Positions 7,719-18,085 are shown, counted from the first letter of the stretch. The stretch is 64,000 nucleotides of DNA from Pseudomonas gregormendelii (GCF_017114825.1 NZ_JADEVO010000020.1:33730-97729); one strand, 5' to 3'. Notes: generated by a model not told the origin, from the sequence alone. Program-made: numbers and translations.

Positions 7719-8060
7719 TCAGATCTCGATATCGACCCACAAACCCTGCCTCGGCTCGTCTTCGATCAACGGCGCCACTGGCACCGTGTTGTCCGCGTTC
7801 AACTCATAGCCGGGAATCGGCAAATGCTGATCAGATTGGCCATCGGCTTCTCGCCGACGCTTTTCTCGCTGCTGCTGACGGCGCTGTTCTTCGCGCAGCT
7901 GAAATGCTGCTTCCTCGGGGTCGCGCTGCTGCAGGTCGATCGTGCTGTCGCTGGAGGTCTGCTGTACCGGGGTCACGGGCGCGATGTCCGGGCGCTGGCG
8001 AACCGGGTCCTGCTGTGAAGTGATCGGCACGGCACTCAATGGGAGCATCGGTGGCAGCAT
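7719..8060 (-). CDS. Conserved hypothetical protein, 113 residues
   Basis: ATG at 8060 follows AGGAG at a good distance. The sequence is hydrophilic, with a Gln/Arg-rich predicted coiled coil (about residues 50-72, EEAAFQLREEQRRQQQREKRR) and a Pro/acidic C-terminus. No signal peptide or known domain. It lies divergent from rapA, a neighbourhood kept in several pseudomonads. Function unknown. Confidence 0.65.
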   Translation of the reverse strand: MLPPMLPLSAVPITSQQDPVRQRPDIAPVTPVQQTSSDSTIDLQQRDPEEAAFQLREEQRRQQQREKRRREADGQSDQHLPIPGYELNADNTVPVAPLIEDEPRQGLWVDIEI

Positions 8061-8325
8061 GATTTTTGTTCTCCTGTCAGCAGGCTGTCGGCTGCGGGGA
8101 CCGCGACTTGAGCCAGCTCACGCAAACTGTGACCCGGTTGGCACTTGCGCGGTGGCGGCGGGCTTGGGGGATTGGACTGTCATTTATCGGACAACGTCTG
8201 ACCCAGACGTTCCACCAGGATCAAAAAGATCGCCGCTTGCGGCAGCGCCTGCGCGCGTTATCCTTTGGCCTGGAGCCCTCATTCCGTTAAGATAGCCCGC
8301 TTTTTCAAGGTGGGAGTCAGGCAGC

Positions 8326-11172
8326 ATGGCGCAGCAGTATCAACCGGGGCAACGCTGGATTAGTGACAGCGAAGCCGAGCTGGGTTTGGGCACCGTTCTG
8401 GCACAGGACGGCCGCTTGTTGACCGTGCTCTATCCGGCCACTGGCGATACCCGCCAGTACGCGCTACGGAATGCGCCCCTCACCCGCGTGAGGTTTTCTC
8501 CGGGTGACTCGATCACTCACTTCGAAGGCTGGAAACTGACCGTACAGGAAGTCGACGATGTCGACGGCCTGCTGGTCTACCACGGCCTCAACGCGCAGAA
8601 CGAAACCGTCACCCTGCCGGAAACCCAGCTGTCGAACTTCATTCAGTTCCGCCTGGCCAGCGACCGTCTGTTCGCCGGCCAGATCGACCCGCTGGCCTGG
8701 TTCTCCCTGCGCTACCACACGCTGGAACACACCAGCCGCCAGCTGCAGTCCTCTTTGTGGGGCCTGGGCGGCGTTCGGGCGCAACCGATCGCCCACCAGC
8801 TGCACATTGCCCGCGAAGTCGCTGACCGCATCGCCCCTCGGGTTCTGCTGGCGGACGAAGTAGGCCTGGGTAAAACCATCGAAGCCGGCCTGGTGATCCA
8901 TCGCCAATTGCTCTCGGGCCGCGCCAGCCGTGTGCTGATCCTGGTTCCGGAAAACCTGCAGCACCAGTGGCTGGTAGAGATGCGCCGCCGTTTCAACCTG
9001 CAGGTCGCGCTGTTCGACGAAGAACGCTTTATCGAAAGCGATGCGACCAACCCGTTCGAAGACACCCAGCTGGCATTGGTTGCGCTTGAGTGGCTGGTGG
9101 ACGACGAAAAAGCCCAGGACGCGCTGTTTGCTGCCGGCTGGGACCTGCTGGTGGTCGATGAAGCACACCATCTGGTCTGGCACGAAGAAAAGGCCAGCCC
9201 TGAGTATTCCCTGGTCGAGCAACTGGCCGAAGTCATTCCCGGCGTCCTGTTGCTGACCGCCACCCCGGAACAACTCGGCCAGGACAGCCACTTCGCACGC
9301 CTGCGCCTGCTCGATCCGAACCGTTTCCATGACCTGCACGCCTTCCGCGCCGAGAGCGAAAACTACCGCCCGGTGGCCGAAGCCGTTCAGGAGCTGCTGG
9401 ACCAGGGGCGTCTGTCGCCTGAAGCGCACAAGACCATCCACGGTTTCCTCGGTAATGAAGGCGAAGCGCTGCTGGCTGCGGTCAACGATGGCGACACCGA
9501 AGCCAGTGCGCGCCTGGTTCGCGAACTGCTGGATCGCCATGGCACCGGACGCGTGCTGTTCCGTAACACCCGCGCCGCCGTGCAGGGGTTCCCGGAACGC
9601 AAACTGCACCCGTATCCGCTACCGTGCCCGGACGAATACCTCGAGCTGCCCCTGGGCGATCACGCCGAGCTGTACCCGGAAGTGAGCTTCCAGGCCCAGC
9701 CGGATGCCAATGAAGAAGAGCGCTGGTGGAAGTTCGACCCACGTGTCGAGTGGCTGATCGATCAACTGAAGATGCTCAAGCGCACCAAGGTTCTGGTGAT
9801 TTGCGCCCATGCCGAAACCGCGATGGACCTGGAAGACGCCCTGCGCGTGCGTTCCGGCATCCCGGCGACGGTGTTCCACGAAGGCATGAACATCCTTGAG
9901 CGTGACCGCGCCGCCGCCTATTTCGCCGACGAGGAATTTGGTGCCCAAGTCCTGATCTGCTCGGAAATCGGCAGTGAAGGTCGCAACTTCCAGTTCTCGC
10001 ATCACCTGGTGCTGTTCGACCTGCCTGCGCACCCGGACCTGCTGGAGCAACGCATCGGTCGTCTCGACCGGATCGGCCAGAAGCACATTATCGAGCTGCA
10101 CGTGCCCTACCTGGAAACCAGTCCGCAGGAGCGTCTGTTCCAGTGGTACCACGAGGCCCTGAACGCGTTCCTCAACACCTGCCCGACCGGCAACGCGCTG
10201 CAGCATCAGTTCGGCTCGCGCCTGCTGCCGTTGCTGGAAAATGCCGACGACGGCGAGTGGCAAGCGTTAATCGACGAAGCCCGCGCCGAGCGCGAGCGCC
10301 TGGAAGCCGAGCTGCATACCGGCCGCGACCGCTTGCTGGAGCTCAAATCCGGCGGTGCCGGCGAAGGTGATGCACTGGTCGAGGACATTCTTGAGCAAGA
10401 CGATCAGTTCGCCCTGCCCATCTACATGGAAACCCTGTTCGACGCCTTCGGCATCGACAGCGAGGACCACTCGGAAAACGCGCTGATCCTCAAGCCGAGT
10501 GAAAAAATGCTCGACGCCAGCTTCCCGCTGGGCGACGACGAAGGCGTTACCATCACCTACGACCGCAACCAGGCGCTGTCTCGCGAAGACATGCAATTCA
10601 TCACCTGGGAACACCCGATGGTCCAGGGTGGCATGGATCTGGTGCTGTCCGGCTCGATGGGCAATACCGCCGTGGCGCTGATCAAGAACAAGGCGCTCAA
10701 ACCTGGCACCGTGTTGCTGGAACTGCTCTACGTCAGCGAAGTGGTGGCGCCGCGCTCACTGCAGCTGGGGCGCTACCTGCCGCCAGCCGCCCTGCGCTGC
10801 CTGCTCGATGCCAACGGCAACGACTTGTCGGCTCGCGTAGCGTTCGAAACCCTCAACGACCAGCTCGAAAGCGTTCCTCGGGCCAGCGCCAACAAGTTCA
10901 TCCAGGCCCAGCGTGACCAGCTGACGCCACGGATCAACGCCGGTGAAGAAAAGATCTTCCCGCGCCATGCCGAGCGCGTCGCCGAAGCCCAGCGCCGCCT
11001 GGCCGCCGACACGGACGAAGAACTGGCACGCCTGACCGCCCTGCAAGCGGTCAACCCGACGGTACGCGACAGCGAACTGGTAGCACTGCGCAAACAACGC
11101 GAGCAAGGCCTGGCCATGCTCGACAAGGCTGCGTTGCGACTGGAAGCGATTCGGGTGCTGGTGGCGGGGTAA
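8326..11172 (+). CDS. rapA: RNA polymerase-associated ATPase RapA
   Basis: A 948-residue Swi2/Snf2 ATPase that recycles stalled RNA polymerase. N-terminal Tudor-like region (residues 1-110), Walker A DEVGLGKT at 177-184, DEAH at 278-281, a helicase C domain with [12 protein letters not shown] and [11 protein letters not shown] near 545-585, and a long C-terminal region that contacts polymerase. Length is close to E. coli RapA (968). ATG 8326 follows GGGAG. It is monocistronic with its own terminator. Confidence 0.95.
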   Translation: MAQQYQPGQRWISDSEAELGLGTVLAQDGRLLTVLYPATGDTRQYALRNAPLTRVRFSPGDSITHFEGWKLTVQEVDDVDGLLVYHGLNAQNETVTLPETQLSNFIQFRLASDRLFAGQIDPLAWFSLRYHTLEHTSRQLQSSLWGLGGVRAQPIAHQLHIAREVADRIAPRVLLADEVGLGKTIEAGLVIHRQLLSGRASRVLILVPENLQHQWLVEMRRRFNLQVALFDEERFIESDATNPFEDTQLALVALEWLVDDEKAQDALFAAGWDLLVVDEAHHLVWHEEKASPEYSLVEQLAEVIPGVLLLTATPEQLGQDSHFARLRLLDPNRFHDLHAFRAESENYRPVAEAVQELLDQGRLSPEAHKTIHGFLGNEGEALLAAVNDGDTEASARLVRELLDRHGTGRVLFRNTRAAVQGFPERKLHPYPLPCPDEYLELPLGDHAELYPEVSFQAQPDANEEERWWKFDPRVEWLIDQLKMLKRTKVLVICAHAETAMDLEDALRVRSGIPATVFHEGMNILERDRAAAYFADEEFGAQVLICSEIGSEGRNFQFSHHLVLFDLPAHPDLLEQRIGRLDRIGQKHIIELHVPYLETSPQERLFQWYHEALNAFLNTCPTGNALQHQFGSRLLPLLENADDGEWQALIDEARAERERLEAELHTGRDRLLELKSGGAGEGDALVEDILEQDDQFALPIYMETLFDAFGIDSEDHSENALILKPSEKMLDASFPLGDDEGVTITYDRNQALSREDMQFITWEHPMVQGGMDLVLSGSMGNTAVALIKNKALKPGTVLLELLYVSEVVAPRSLQLGRYLPPAALRCLLDANGNDLSARVAFETLNDQLESVPRASANKFIQAQRDQLTPRINAGEEKIFPRHAERVAEAQRRLAADTDEELARLTALQAVNPTVRDSELVALRKQREQGLAMLDKAALRLEAIRVLVAG

Positions 11173-11198
11173 GTCCCCTGCCCCATCGGCAAACGGAA

Positions 11199-11227
11199 AA
11201 GGCCCGCAGCGATGCGGGCCTTTTTTA
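11199..11227 (+). terminator. Intrinsic terminator of rapA
   Basis: GGCCCGCA (11201-11208) pairs with TGCGGGCC (11213-11220) around a GCGA loop and is followed by six T residues. Confidence 0.92.
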
Positions 11228-11250
11228 TTCCTGTTTGTTGTGGTGTTGCT

Positions 11251-11321
11251 GATGGCCTCTTCGCGGGCAAGCCCGCGCCCACAGTGGATTTTTGAACGCC
11301 ACAGATCCGCTGTGGGAGGGC
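11251..11321. repeat. REP elements between rapA and an MFS gene
   Basis: A 'cgcgggcaagcccgcgcc' REP is followed by a 'ccacagatccgctgtggg' hairpin. This belongs to the 'TGTGGGAGC / gcgggcaagc' repeat class seen elsewhere in the window. Confidence 0.6.
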
Positions 11322-11351
11322 TTGGTCGGGGCGGCGTTCCGACGCAGGCGA

Positions 11352-12701
11352 TTACGCAGTCGCCGCACAACCCCCTGGCTCAACCACAGCCACCAGCCCA
11401 TCCTTCATCCGCTTCGCATCCCGCACAAAACACCGCGAAGCCATGAACAGAAACACCATGGTGAAGAACAGTGCCACCGGTATCAGGTACATCGCATCGT
11501 GCAGGCCTACCGCCTTGAACGCTTCGGTCATCTGCCCGGCGCCAGCCGCCAGCATCGCCGTGTGGGCGAAGTGATCGGACAGCCCACCTACCACCACCGG
11601 CCCCAATCCGCCGCCCAGCAGGTACAAGCCGGCAAAAAACAGCGCCATCGCCGTTGCTCGCAAGCGCGGCTCGACCACGTCCTGGATCGCGGTGTAGACG
11701 CAGGTGTAGAAGTTGTAGGCAAACAGCCAGCCCAGGCTGAATACCCCGACAAAGAGTCCGATCTCGATTCGCCCGGCGTGCAGGGCCCAGGCAGTGCATA
11801 CGGTCGAGACAATCAGGCTGAAGGCTGCAAACAGCAGCCGCCCATTGGCGACCCGCTGGTGGATCTTGTCAGCGACCAACCCGCCCAGGGTCAGGCCGAA
11901 CAACCCGGTGACACCGACAATCACCCCGGTCGCCACCGCAGCGTCATGCAGTGGCATCAGGAAGTAGCGTTGCAGCATCGGCACCAGGAATGAGTTACAG
12001 GCATAAGTCGCGAAGTTGAAGCACAACCCCGCCATCACCAGCCACAGGAAGGTCGGCACGGCCAATACCCGACGGATTGGCCGCTCGACGCGCTCCTGGG
12101 ACACCTGCACACTTTCCGCGGCACCACGCTTGGGTTCCTTGATGAAAAACATGAACACCGCCAGAAGCAGGCCCGGCACTGCGGCAATGAAAAACGGCGC
12201 ACGCCAGCTGTCGAATGTCTTGACCATCCAGCCGATGGTGAAGAAAGCCAGCAACAGACCCAGTGGCAGGCCCAGCATGAAGATACCCATGGCCCGGGCA
12301 CGCCGGTGCGCTGGGAACAGGTCGCCGATCAACGAATTGGCTGCCGGTGCATAACTGGCTTCGCCAATACCAACACCCATGCGCACGAGCAAAAACGTCC
12401 AGAAACTGCCGACCAGGCCATTGACCGCTGTCAGCCCGCTCCAGGCCGCCAGCCCCCACCCCATCAACTTGGCCCGTGAACCGGTATCGGCCATTCGCCC
12501 AAGGGGCAGGCCGGCGATTGCATAGACGATGGTAAATGCCGTACCGATGATCCCCAGCTGAAAATCACTCAAGTGCCATTCCATGCGGATGGGCTCGATG
12601 ATGATGGCCGGGATGGTGCGGTCGAAAAAGTTGAACAGGTTGGCCAGGAACAACAGGAACAGAATGCGCCACGCATTCGCCGCTTGGGTCGAGTTCTGCA
12701 T
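11352..12701 (-). CDS. MFS transporter, Spinster-like
   Basis: A 449-residue protein with 12 predicted membrane segments. The N-terminal NLFNFFDRTIPAIIIEPIR and the loop 2-3 motif GRMADTGSRAKLMGWG are characteristic of the Spinster/sugar-phosphate-like MFS branch. Start 12701 (MQNSTQAAN) is taken instead of a frame 20 codons longer, since GGAAG lies just upstream. It is monocistronic. The substrate cannot be predicted; relatives include lipid, sugar and organic acid carriers. Confidence 0.8.
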   Translation of the reverse strand: MQNSTQAANAWRILFLLFLANLFNFFDRTIPAIIIEPIRMEWHLSDFQLGIIGTAFTIVYAIAGLPLGRMADTGSRAKLMGWGLAAWSGLTAVNGLVGSFWTFLLVRMGVGIGEASYAPAANSLIGDLFPAHRRARAMGIFMLGLPLGLLLAFFTIGWMVKTFDSWRAPFFIAAVPGLLLAVFMFFIKEPKRGAAESVQVSQERVERPIRRVLAVPTFLWLVMAGLCFNFATYACNSFLVPMLQRYFLMPLHDAAVATGVIVGVTGLFGLTLGGLVADKIHQRVANGRLLFAAFSLIVSTVCTAWALHAGRIEIGLFVGVFSLGWLFAYNFYTCVYTAIQDVVEPRLRATAMALFFAGLYLLGGGLGPVVVGGLSDHFAHTAMLAAGAGQMTEAFKAVGLHDAMYLIPVALFFTMVFLFMASRCFVRDAKRMKDGLVAVVEPGGCAATA

Positions 12702-12982
12702 GCTTCCGTCTCTTTTATTGTTATGGGGCTTAACTGCCCCCGGAACATGCAATCTAGTCACGCCCGCACAAGCTGTCTGTAATTATTCGTTAAGCTGATA
12801 GGCGGCCATGAAGAGCCAACTGCCGGCGCGATTTGGTTATTGCCAAACGCTCTAATACTCATTCCAAATCGATTGACGCCAAACTGCCACCACGGCTTGC
12901 GCTTCCGCCGTGCGCTCTATACTCCAAGGCAACCCGCCTGCAGCAGTGGCGGCAGCCAGGATGACGACAAACGGGAAATGCT

Positions 12983-15265
12983 ATGGAATGGCTTGGTTTG
13001 CCTTTCATTACCGGCCTACCAGACAGTGGACAGGTAATCCTGAGTTGCACCCACAATCCTTTTCTGGTGCTGCTGGCATACGTGGTTGCGTGCGTTGGCA
13101 GCTTTGCCATGCTGGACATGGCCGAACGGGTGGATCATGCACAGAAGGCGCAATCCCAGCGCCTGTGGCGCCTGACAGGAACCGCCTGCCTGGCAGGTGG
13201 AATCTGGGCCATGCACTTCATTGGCATGCTAGCGTTTCAAGCGCCTGTCGAGATCCATTACGCCCTGCCCATTACCCTCGCCTCCCTGCTGATTGCCCTG
13301 CTCGCCTCATGGCTGGTGATGCTCACCCTCAGCCAGGCGCAACAAACCCTGTGGCGTTACGTAAAAGCCTCGGTGTGCATTGGCCTGGGTATCGCCGCCA
13401 TGCATTACGTCGGCATGGGTGCCATGCGCTCCGAAGCCGCCGCTTACTTCGAGCCGACGCTGTTCACACTGTCTGTGCTAATCGCCATGCTGGCCGGCCT
13501 TGCCGCCCTGCTGATCGCCCGGCAGTTGCGCGGCGGCATGGGCCTGCCCCATCAACTGAAGAAATACACCGCCAGCCTGGTGCTTGGCGCCGGTCTCTTC
13601 AGCATGCACTTCACCGGCATGGCCGCGTTCAATCTAGTGCTGCCTGCAGGCAGTGTCCTGACGCCGCCTGGCGAAAACGATCACCTGCAACTGGGACTCA
13701 CCGTGGCCGTCATGACGCTGCTGATCATCGGCAGCAGTATCAGCGCGGCCTTGGCCGACAAAAAGCTGCAGCACAAGGAGCACGACCTGCAACGTGTCAA
13801 CGCCTTGCTCAGCCAACTCGACCAGGCACGGATGTCGTTGCAGCAGGTGGCGCATTACGACGCGCTGACCAACCTGGTCAACCGCCGCGGGTTCAACCAA
13901 CTGTTCGCCGAGAAGCTCAGCGAAAAGACCAAGGAAGGCGGCATGCTCGCGGTAGTGTTCCTGGACATCGACCACTTCAAGCGTATCAACGACAGCCTCG
14001 GCCATGACGCCGGCGACGAATTGCTCAAGGTCCTGGCCAGTCACATCAAGGGGTCGGTACGCAGCCATGAAGATGTGGTGGCACGCTTCGGCGGTGATGA
14101 GTTCTGCATTCTCATTGGGTTGCATGACCGTGAAGAAGCCCGGCAAATGGCCCAGCGCATCATGATGAAAATGAAGGAACCCATCGAGCTGGCGGGACGG
14201 CGCATGGTGATGACCACCAGCATTGGCATCAGCTTGTTTCCCGAAGATGGCAGCACCTGCGAAGAACTGTTGAAAAACGCCGACCTGGCGCTCTACCAGT
14301 CCAAGGGCAATGGCCGCAACGGCCTGAATTTTTTCAGCGCGAACCTGAAGACCCGTGCAACGCTGGAATTGCAACTGGAAGAAGAATTGCGTCATGCCCT
14401 GCGCGAGAACATCGGACTGATGCTGTATTACCAACCGATCTTCGACCTCAAGACCGGGCTGGTGAGCAAGCTCGAAGCCCTGGTGCGCTGGCAGCATCCG
14501 GTGCATGGCCTGCTCTCGCCAGAGCGGTTTATCGCCATCGCCGAAGCCAACGGCCTGATTGCGGAACTGGACAACTGGGTGCTGCGCAAAGCCTGCGAAG
14601 ACTTGAGTGAATTGTCCCGCCAGGGCTGCGAAGCACTCAGGATTGCGGTGAACTGTTCACCCCTGAACCTGGCGCGCGAGGAACTCGCCGATGAAATCGA
14701 ACAGGCGTTGCGGGTCGCCGGTGTAGCCCCGCAACGGCTGGAATTGGAAGTCACGGAAAATGCGCTGATGGGCAACATCGCCAACACGCTGGTGTTGCTG
14801 CGCCAGATTCGTGCGCTGGGGGTATCCCTGTCGATCGACGACTTCGGCACCGGGTATTCCTCCCTCGCCTATCTCAAACGCCTGCCGCTCAACACCTTGA
14901 AGATCGATCGGTCATTTATCCAGGAGATTCCCGAGTCGACCCAGGACATGGAAATCGTCCAGGCGATCATTATCATGGCCCATACCCTGCACTTGCAGGT
15001 TGTCACCGAGGGCGTCGAAACGCTGGAGCAATACGAATTCCTGGAGCGCTACGGCTGTGATTTCGTCCAGGGCTACTTGCTCAGTCGCCCGGTTCCGCTG
15101 GCCGAACTGCGCCCCGTCCTTAACGAAATCAACCAGCGCCAGTATTCGAGCCCGGTCATTCCCTCGGGCCAGGTTCGCGGTACATCTGCACTAACGTCGA
15201 CGGATCCTTTTCCAGGAAGCCCTTACTCCCGTGCAACCGCATCAATTGCGCGGCCAGTGCGCTGA
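12983..15265 (+). CDS. MHYT-GGDEF-EAL membrane protein, MucR/NbdA type
   Basis: A 760-residue cyclic-di-GMP enzyme. Seven N-terminal membrane helices carry three MHYT-type motifs (MHFIGM, MHYVGM, MHFTGM), a putative copper/gas-sensing module. The diguanylate cyclase domain has intact RFGGDEF (368-374), and the phosphodiesterase domain has intact EAL (498-500), DDFGTGYSSL and EGVET motifs. The layout matches MucR of P. aeruginosa, which links c-di-GMP to alginate control. The last 36 codons (from about residue 725) lie antisense to the end of the next gene and look like a run-on tail beyond the normal domain end. Confidence 0.88.
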   Translation: MEWLGLPFITGLPDSGQVILSCTHNPFLVLLAYVVACVGSFAMLDMAERVDHAQKAQSQRLWRLTGTACLAGGIWAMHFIGMLAFQAPVEIHYALPITLASLLIALLASWLVMLTLSQAQQTLWRYVKASVCIGLGIAAMHYVGMGAMRSEAAAYFEPTLFTLSVLIAMLAGLAALLIARQLRGGMGLPHQLKKYTASLVLGAGLFSMHFTGMAAFNLVLPAGSVLTPPGENDHLQLGLTVAVMTLLIIGSSISAALADKKLQHKEHDLQRVNALLSQLDQARMSLQQVAHYDALTNLVNRRGFNQLFAEKLSEKTKEGGMLAVVFLDIDHFKRINDSLGHDAGDELLKVLASHIKGSVRSHEDVVARFGGDEFCILIGLHDREEARQMAQRIMMKMKEPIELAGRRMVMTTSIGISLFPEDGSTCEELLKNADLALYQSKGNGRNGLNFFSANLKTRATLELQLEEELRHALRENIGLMLYYQPIFDLKTGLVSKLEALVRWQHPVHGLLSPERFIAIAEANGLIAELDNWVLRKACEDLSELSRQGCEALRIAVNCSPLNLAREELADEIEQALRVAGVAPQRLELEVTENALMGNIANTLVLLRQIRALGVSLSIDDFGTGYSSLAYLKRLPLNTLKIDRSFIQEIPESTQDMEIVQAIIIMAHTLHLQVVTEGVETLEQYEFLERYGCDFVQGYLLSRPVPLAELRPVLNEINQRQYSSPVIPSGQVRGTSALTSTDPFPGSPYSRATASIARPVR

Positions 15266-16049
15266 GGGGTGTCGCTGCCCCCTGCTCGCGGGATAATTTC
15301 ACTGCCGTGTCGAGATCCTTGAGCAGTGTGCGAACGTGCCATTTCACCGGTTCGAAACGGTTGTCGGCCATTTGCGGCGCAAGTATCTGCAACGGCTTCG
15401 AATCGGCGAACCCCCCTGCCAGCGCTTCGGCAATCAGGCTGGCGTTAACGCCGGACCGCTCGGCCAAGGCCACCACCTCGGCAATGACCAATGCATTGCA
15501 GGCAACAATCATCTGGTTGCAGGCCTTGGTCACCTGCCCCGCACCGACGCCCCCCATGTGGGTCACCCGCTGACCGACGCTCAGCAATGCAGTCCTGACC
15601 CGTTCGAGGTCTGATGCCGCGCCGCCGACCATGATCGCCAGCGACCCCGCTTCGGCGCCCACCACGCCACCAGACACTGGCGCGTCCAGCCATTGCATGC
15701 CGCTTGATGCGTTCAACGCAGCGGCCATTTCCCTGGTGGCCGCAGGCTCCAGGCTGGAAAAGTCCACCAGCAACTGGCCGTTTCTCGCACCCTCGGCAAT
15801 GCCTGCCGCGCCAAACACCACTTCGCGCACCACTGCAGTATCCGCCAGGCAAAGCATGACCACGTCCGCGTGCGCACACAGCTCGGCCGGCGTCGAAACC
15901 TGTCGCGCCCCGGCCTCGACCAGCGGCAAGCACTTGTCCGGATTGCGATTCCACACAGTCAACGCAAAGCCCGCCGCCATCAATCGTTGGCACATCGGCA
16001 AGCCCATCAGGCCGATACCGGCAAATCCCAGGGAAGGTAAAGTTGCCAC
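15156..16049 (-). CDS. NAD(P)-dependent beta-hydroxyacid dehydrogenase (GarR/GlxR type)
   Basis: A 297-residue enzyme with an N-terminal Rossmann motif (GFAGIGLMG), the substrate-binding DAPVSGG motif, catalytic Lys in GQVTKACNQM, and KDLDTA near the C-terminus. Closest families are 2-hydroxy-3-oxopropionate (tartronate semialdehyde) and 3-hydroxyisobutyrate dehydrogenases. I place the start at GTG 16049: the in-frame ATG at 16064 is part of ATGGAGG, whose GGAGG sits eight bases before this GTG, and the ATG itself has no ribosome site. The 3' end overlaps the convergent GGDEF/EAL gene by 110 bases. Confidence 0.82.
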   Translation of the reverse strand: MATLPSLGFAGIGLMGLPMCQRLMAAGFALTVWNRNPDKCLPLVEAGARQVSTPAELCAHADVVMLCLADTAVVREVVFGAAGIAEGARNGQLLVDFSSLEPAATREMAAALNASSGMQWLDAPVSGGVVGAEAGSLAIMVGGAASDLERVRTALLSVGQRVTHMGGVGAGQVTKACNQMIVACNALVIAEVVALAERSGVNASLIAEALAGGFADSKPLQILAPQMADNRFEPVKWHVRTLLKDLDTAVKLSREQGAATPLSALAAQLMRLHGSKGFLEKDPSTLVQMYREPGPRE

Positions 16050-16278
16050 GGGTGGTTCCTCCATTTGAAGAGCGGTAAAAAGCCTGGTGTGCTCGAACTG
16101 GGCCAAATATCTGGAAACAATTAAATAGACCAATGGCGGGTCAGCCAACTGTTCCCGTTACGTGCACGTCACCCTCGCCAGGCATTCGATGTGGCCTTTC
16201 TCCACGGCAACATGCCATCACGCTACGGGCCTACACACTTTCCAGCAAGCAGCTCATGCACCAATAAAGCGCAGAGGT

Positions 16279-16584
16279 TTATTCGCCCGCCCTTTCCTGG
16301 ATCAGAATCCACGGCGAAACCACCACGGCCCACAGCTCGGGATCTCGCTCGAAAAGATCCAGCGCCCGCGATTCAGAGAGCTTGGCGAGTTTGTCGTCGG
16401 CCAGCCAGGCAGCCACTTTCTCACCTTCGTCAACCGCCACCGCCTCGGCCGCGGCGATCAAATCCAGAGCCGGGTCGACCCATAACAGGGCACCCTTGGC
16501 AAAGAAGGGTTCAAGCTCTTTCCAGGTAATAGATGCGGTCTCACCAAGCAGCTTGGCATAGAGGGTGCTAGGTTCTTGATTCAT
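16279..16584 (-). CDS. DUF2288 family protein
   Basis: A 101-residue soluble protein, start at 16584 (MNQEPSTLYAKLLGETASITW). The pattern with LLWVDPALDLIAAAEAVAVD and KVAAWLADDKLAKLSE fits DUF2288, a small conserved family of proteobacteria and cyanobacteria without known function. Residues upstream of this Met in the same frame look non-coding. It is separate from the bra operon, which diverges from it. Confidence 0.7.
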   Translation of the reverse strand: MNQEPSTLYAKLLGETASITWKELEPFFAKGALLWVDPALDLIAAAEAVAVDEGEKVAAWLADDKLAKLSESRALDLFERDPELWAVVVSPWILIQERAGE

Positions 16585-16935
16585 GGGTTCTGTCCGGAAA
16601 AGAAATCGACGCGAATGATAAACGTCGATGGTCTGGCAGCAAAACCCGGATGCAATTTGCTTCACCGATTGAAAACCGCAGGAAAGCCAAGGAATGCAGG
16701 TGAATCAAGCTATTAGCCAGCTAACATCCCGCCGCGATTCTGTATTTTTCTTTCAATTAAGCGACACCCTCTGGTTTTGCCCCCCGGCGCTGCCTTCCCA
16801 GGCTGACAATCGGCGCTCTACACTGTACCGGTACAGTTGTCGGGGGCATTTCCGGAGGGTATCGACGATATCTGACCCGGTTCTGCTGCTACGGCGCCAG
16901 GACTATAAAAACTACAACAGTAAGAGTGGAGCACT
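16585..16935. promoter_or_regulatory. braC upstream region with a perfect 16-bp palindrome
   Basis: These 351 bases have no gene and must hold the braC promoter. The outstanding feature is ACTGTACCGGTACAGT at 16822-16837, a perfect palindrome about 100 bases before the braC start. Its shape suits a dimeric regulator; CTGTACC half-sites are known for some GntR/MocR-type regulators, so one of those is a candidate. The spacing does not fit LexA. Confidence 0.5.
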
Positions 16936-18063
16936 ATGACTAAGGCTACTAAGCAGATTTCCAAACTGTTTGCCGCTATGGTTCTGGCCGGGGTTGCCAG
17001 CCATTCGTTCGCAGCTGACACCATCAAGATCGGCATTGCCGGCCCTAAGACCGGTCCTGTAGCCCAGTACGGCGACATGCAGTTCAGTGGCGCCAAAATG
17101 GCCATCGAGCAGATCAACGCCAAAGGCGGCGTAGACGGCAAGAAACTCGAAGCCGTTGAATACGATGACGCCTGTGATCCAAAACAAGCGGTAGCGGTTG
17201 CGAACAAGGTCGTCAACGACGGCGTCAAGTTCGTGGTCGGCCACCTGTGCTCCAGCTCCACTCAACCGGCTTCGGACATCTACGAAGACGAAGGCGTGAT
17301 CATGATCACTCCGGCCGCCACCAGCCCGGACATCACCTCCCGTGGTTACAAGATGGTGTTCCGCACCATCGGTCTCGACAGCGCCCAGGGCCCTGCAGCC
17401 GGTAACTACATTGCCGATCACGTTAAGCCGAAAATCGTTGCCGTCCTGCACGACAAACAGCAATACGGTGAAGGCATCGCTACCGCCGTGAAACAAACAC
17501 TCGAGAAGAAAGGCACCAAGGTTGCCGTGTTCGAAGGCATCAATGCCGGCGACAAGGATTTCTCCTCGATGATCGCCAAGCTCAAGCAAGCCAACGTCGA
17601 CTTCGTTTACTACGGCGGCTACCACCCGGAGCTGGGCCTGATCCTGCGTCAAGCCTCGGAAAAAGGCCTGAAAGCCAAGTTCATGGGTCCGGAAGGCGTG
17701 GGTAACGACTCCATTTCGCAGATCGCCAAGGACGCCTCCGAAGGCCTGCTGGTAACCCTGCCGAAATCCTTCGACCAGGACCCTGCCAACATTGCCCTGG
17801 CTGACGCATTCAAAGCCAAGAAAGAAGATCCGAGCGGTCCGTTCGTGTTCCCTTCCTACTCGGCTGTTGAAGTCATTGTTGGTGGCATCACTGCCGCCAA
17901 GAGCGAAGACCCGGCAAAAGTGGCTGAAGCCATTCACGCTGGCACTTTCAAAACCCCGACTGGCGACCTGAGCTTCGACGCCAAGGGCGACCTGAAAGAC
18001 TTCAAATTTGTGGTTTACGAGTGGCACTTCGGCAAACCTAAAACTGAAGCTTCGCCTCAGTAA
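16936..18063 (+). CDS. braC: Branched-chain amino acid ABC transporter, periplasmic binding protein BraC
   Basis: A 375-residue type I periplasmic binding protein. Signal peptide of about 26 residues ending SHSFA before ADTIKIGIAGPKTGP. The GHLCSSSTQPASDIYEDEGV and ITPAATSPDITSRGYK stretches are typical of Leu/Ile/Val-binding BraC. It delivers leucine, isoleucine, valine (and alanine in P. aeruginosa) to BraDEFG. It is the first gene of the operon, with a terminator-like hairpin after it that should keep its expression above that of the membrane genes. Confidence 0.93.
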   Translation: MTKATKQISKLFAAMVLAGVASHSFAADTIKIGIAGPKTGPVAQYGDMQFSGAKMAIEQINAKGGVDGKKLEAVEYDDACDPKQAVAVANKVVNDGVKFVVGHLCSSSTQPASDIYEDEGVIMITPAATSPDITSRGYKMVFRTIGLDSAQGPAAGNYIADHVKPKIVAVLHDKQQYGEGIATAVKQTLEKKGTKVAVFEGINAGDKDFSSMIAKLKQANVDFVYYGGYHPELGLILRQASEKGLKAKFMGPEGVGNDSISQIAKDASEGLLVTLPKSFDQDPANIALADAFKAKKEDPSGPFVFPSYSAVEVIVGGITAAKSEDPAKVAEAIHAGTFKTPTGDLSFDAKGDLKDFKFVVYEWHFGKPKTEASPQ

Positions 18064-18085
18064 GGCCTTGCCTGACTGACTGCCC

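Noticed and set aside
12910..14007. 365-codon frame overlapping the MHYT-GGDEF-EAL gene
   Set aside because: Same strand, different frame; Arg/Pro/His-rich with no motif, whereas the other frame has intact GGDEF and EAL motifs.
16822..16837. Palindrome upstream of braC as a LexA box
   Set aside because: CTGT and ACAG are separated by six bases; a LexA box needs eight. Kept only as an unassigned operator.
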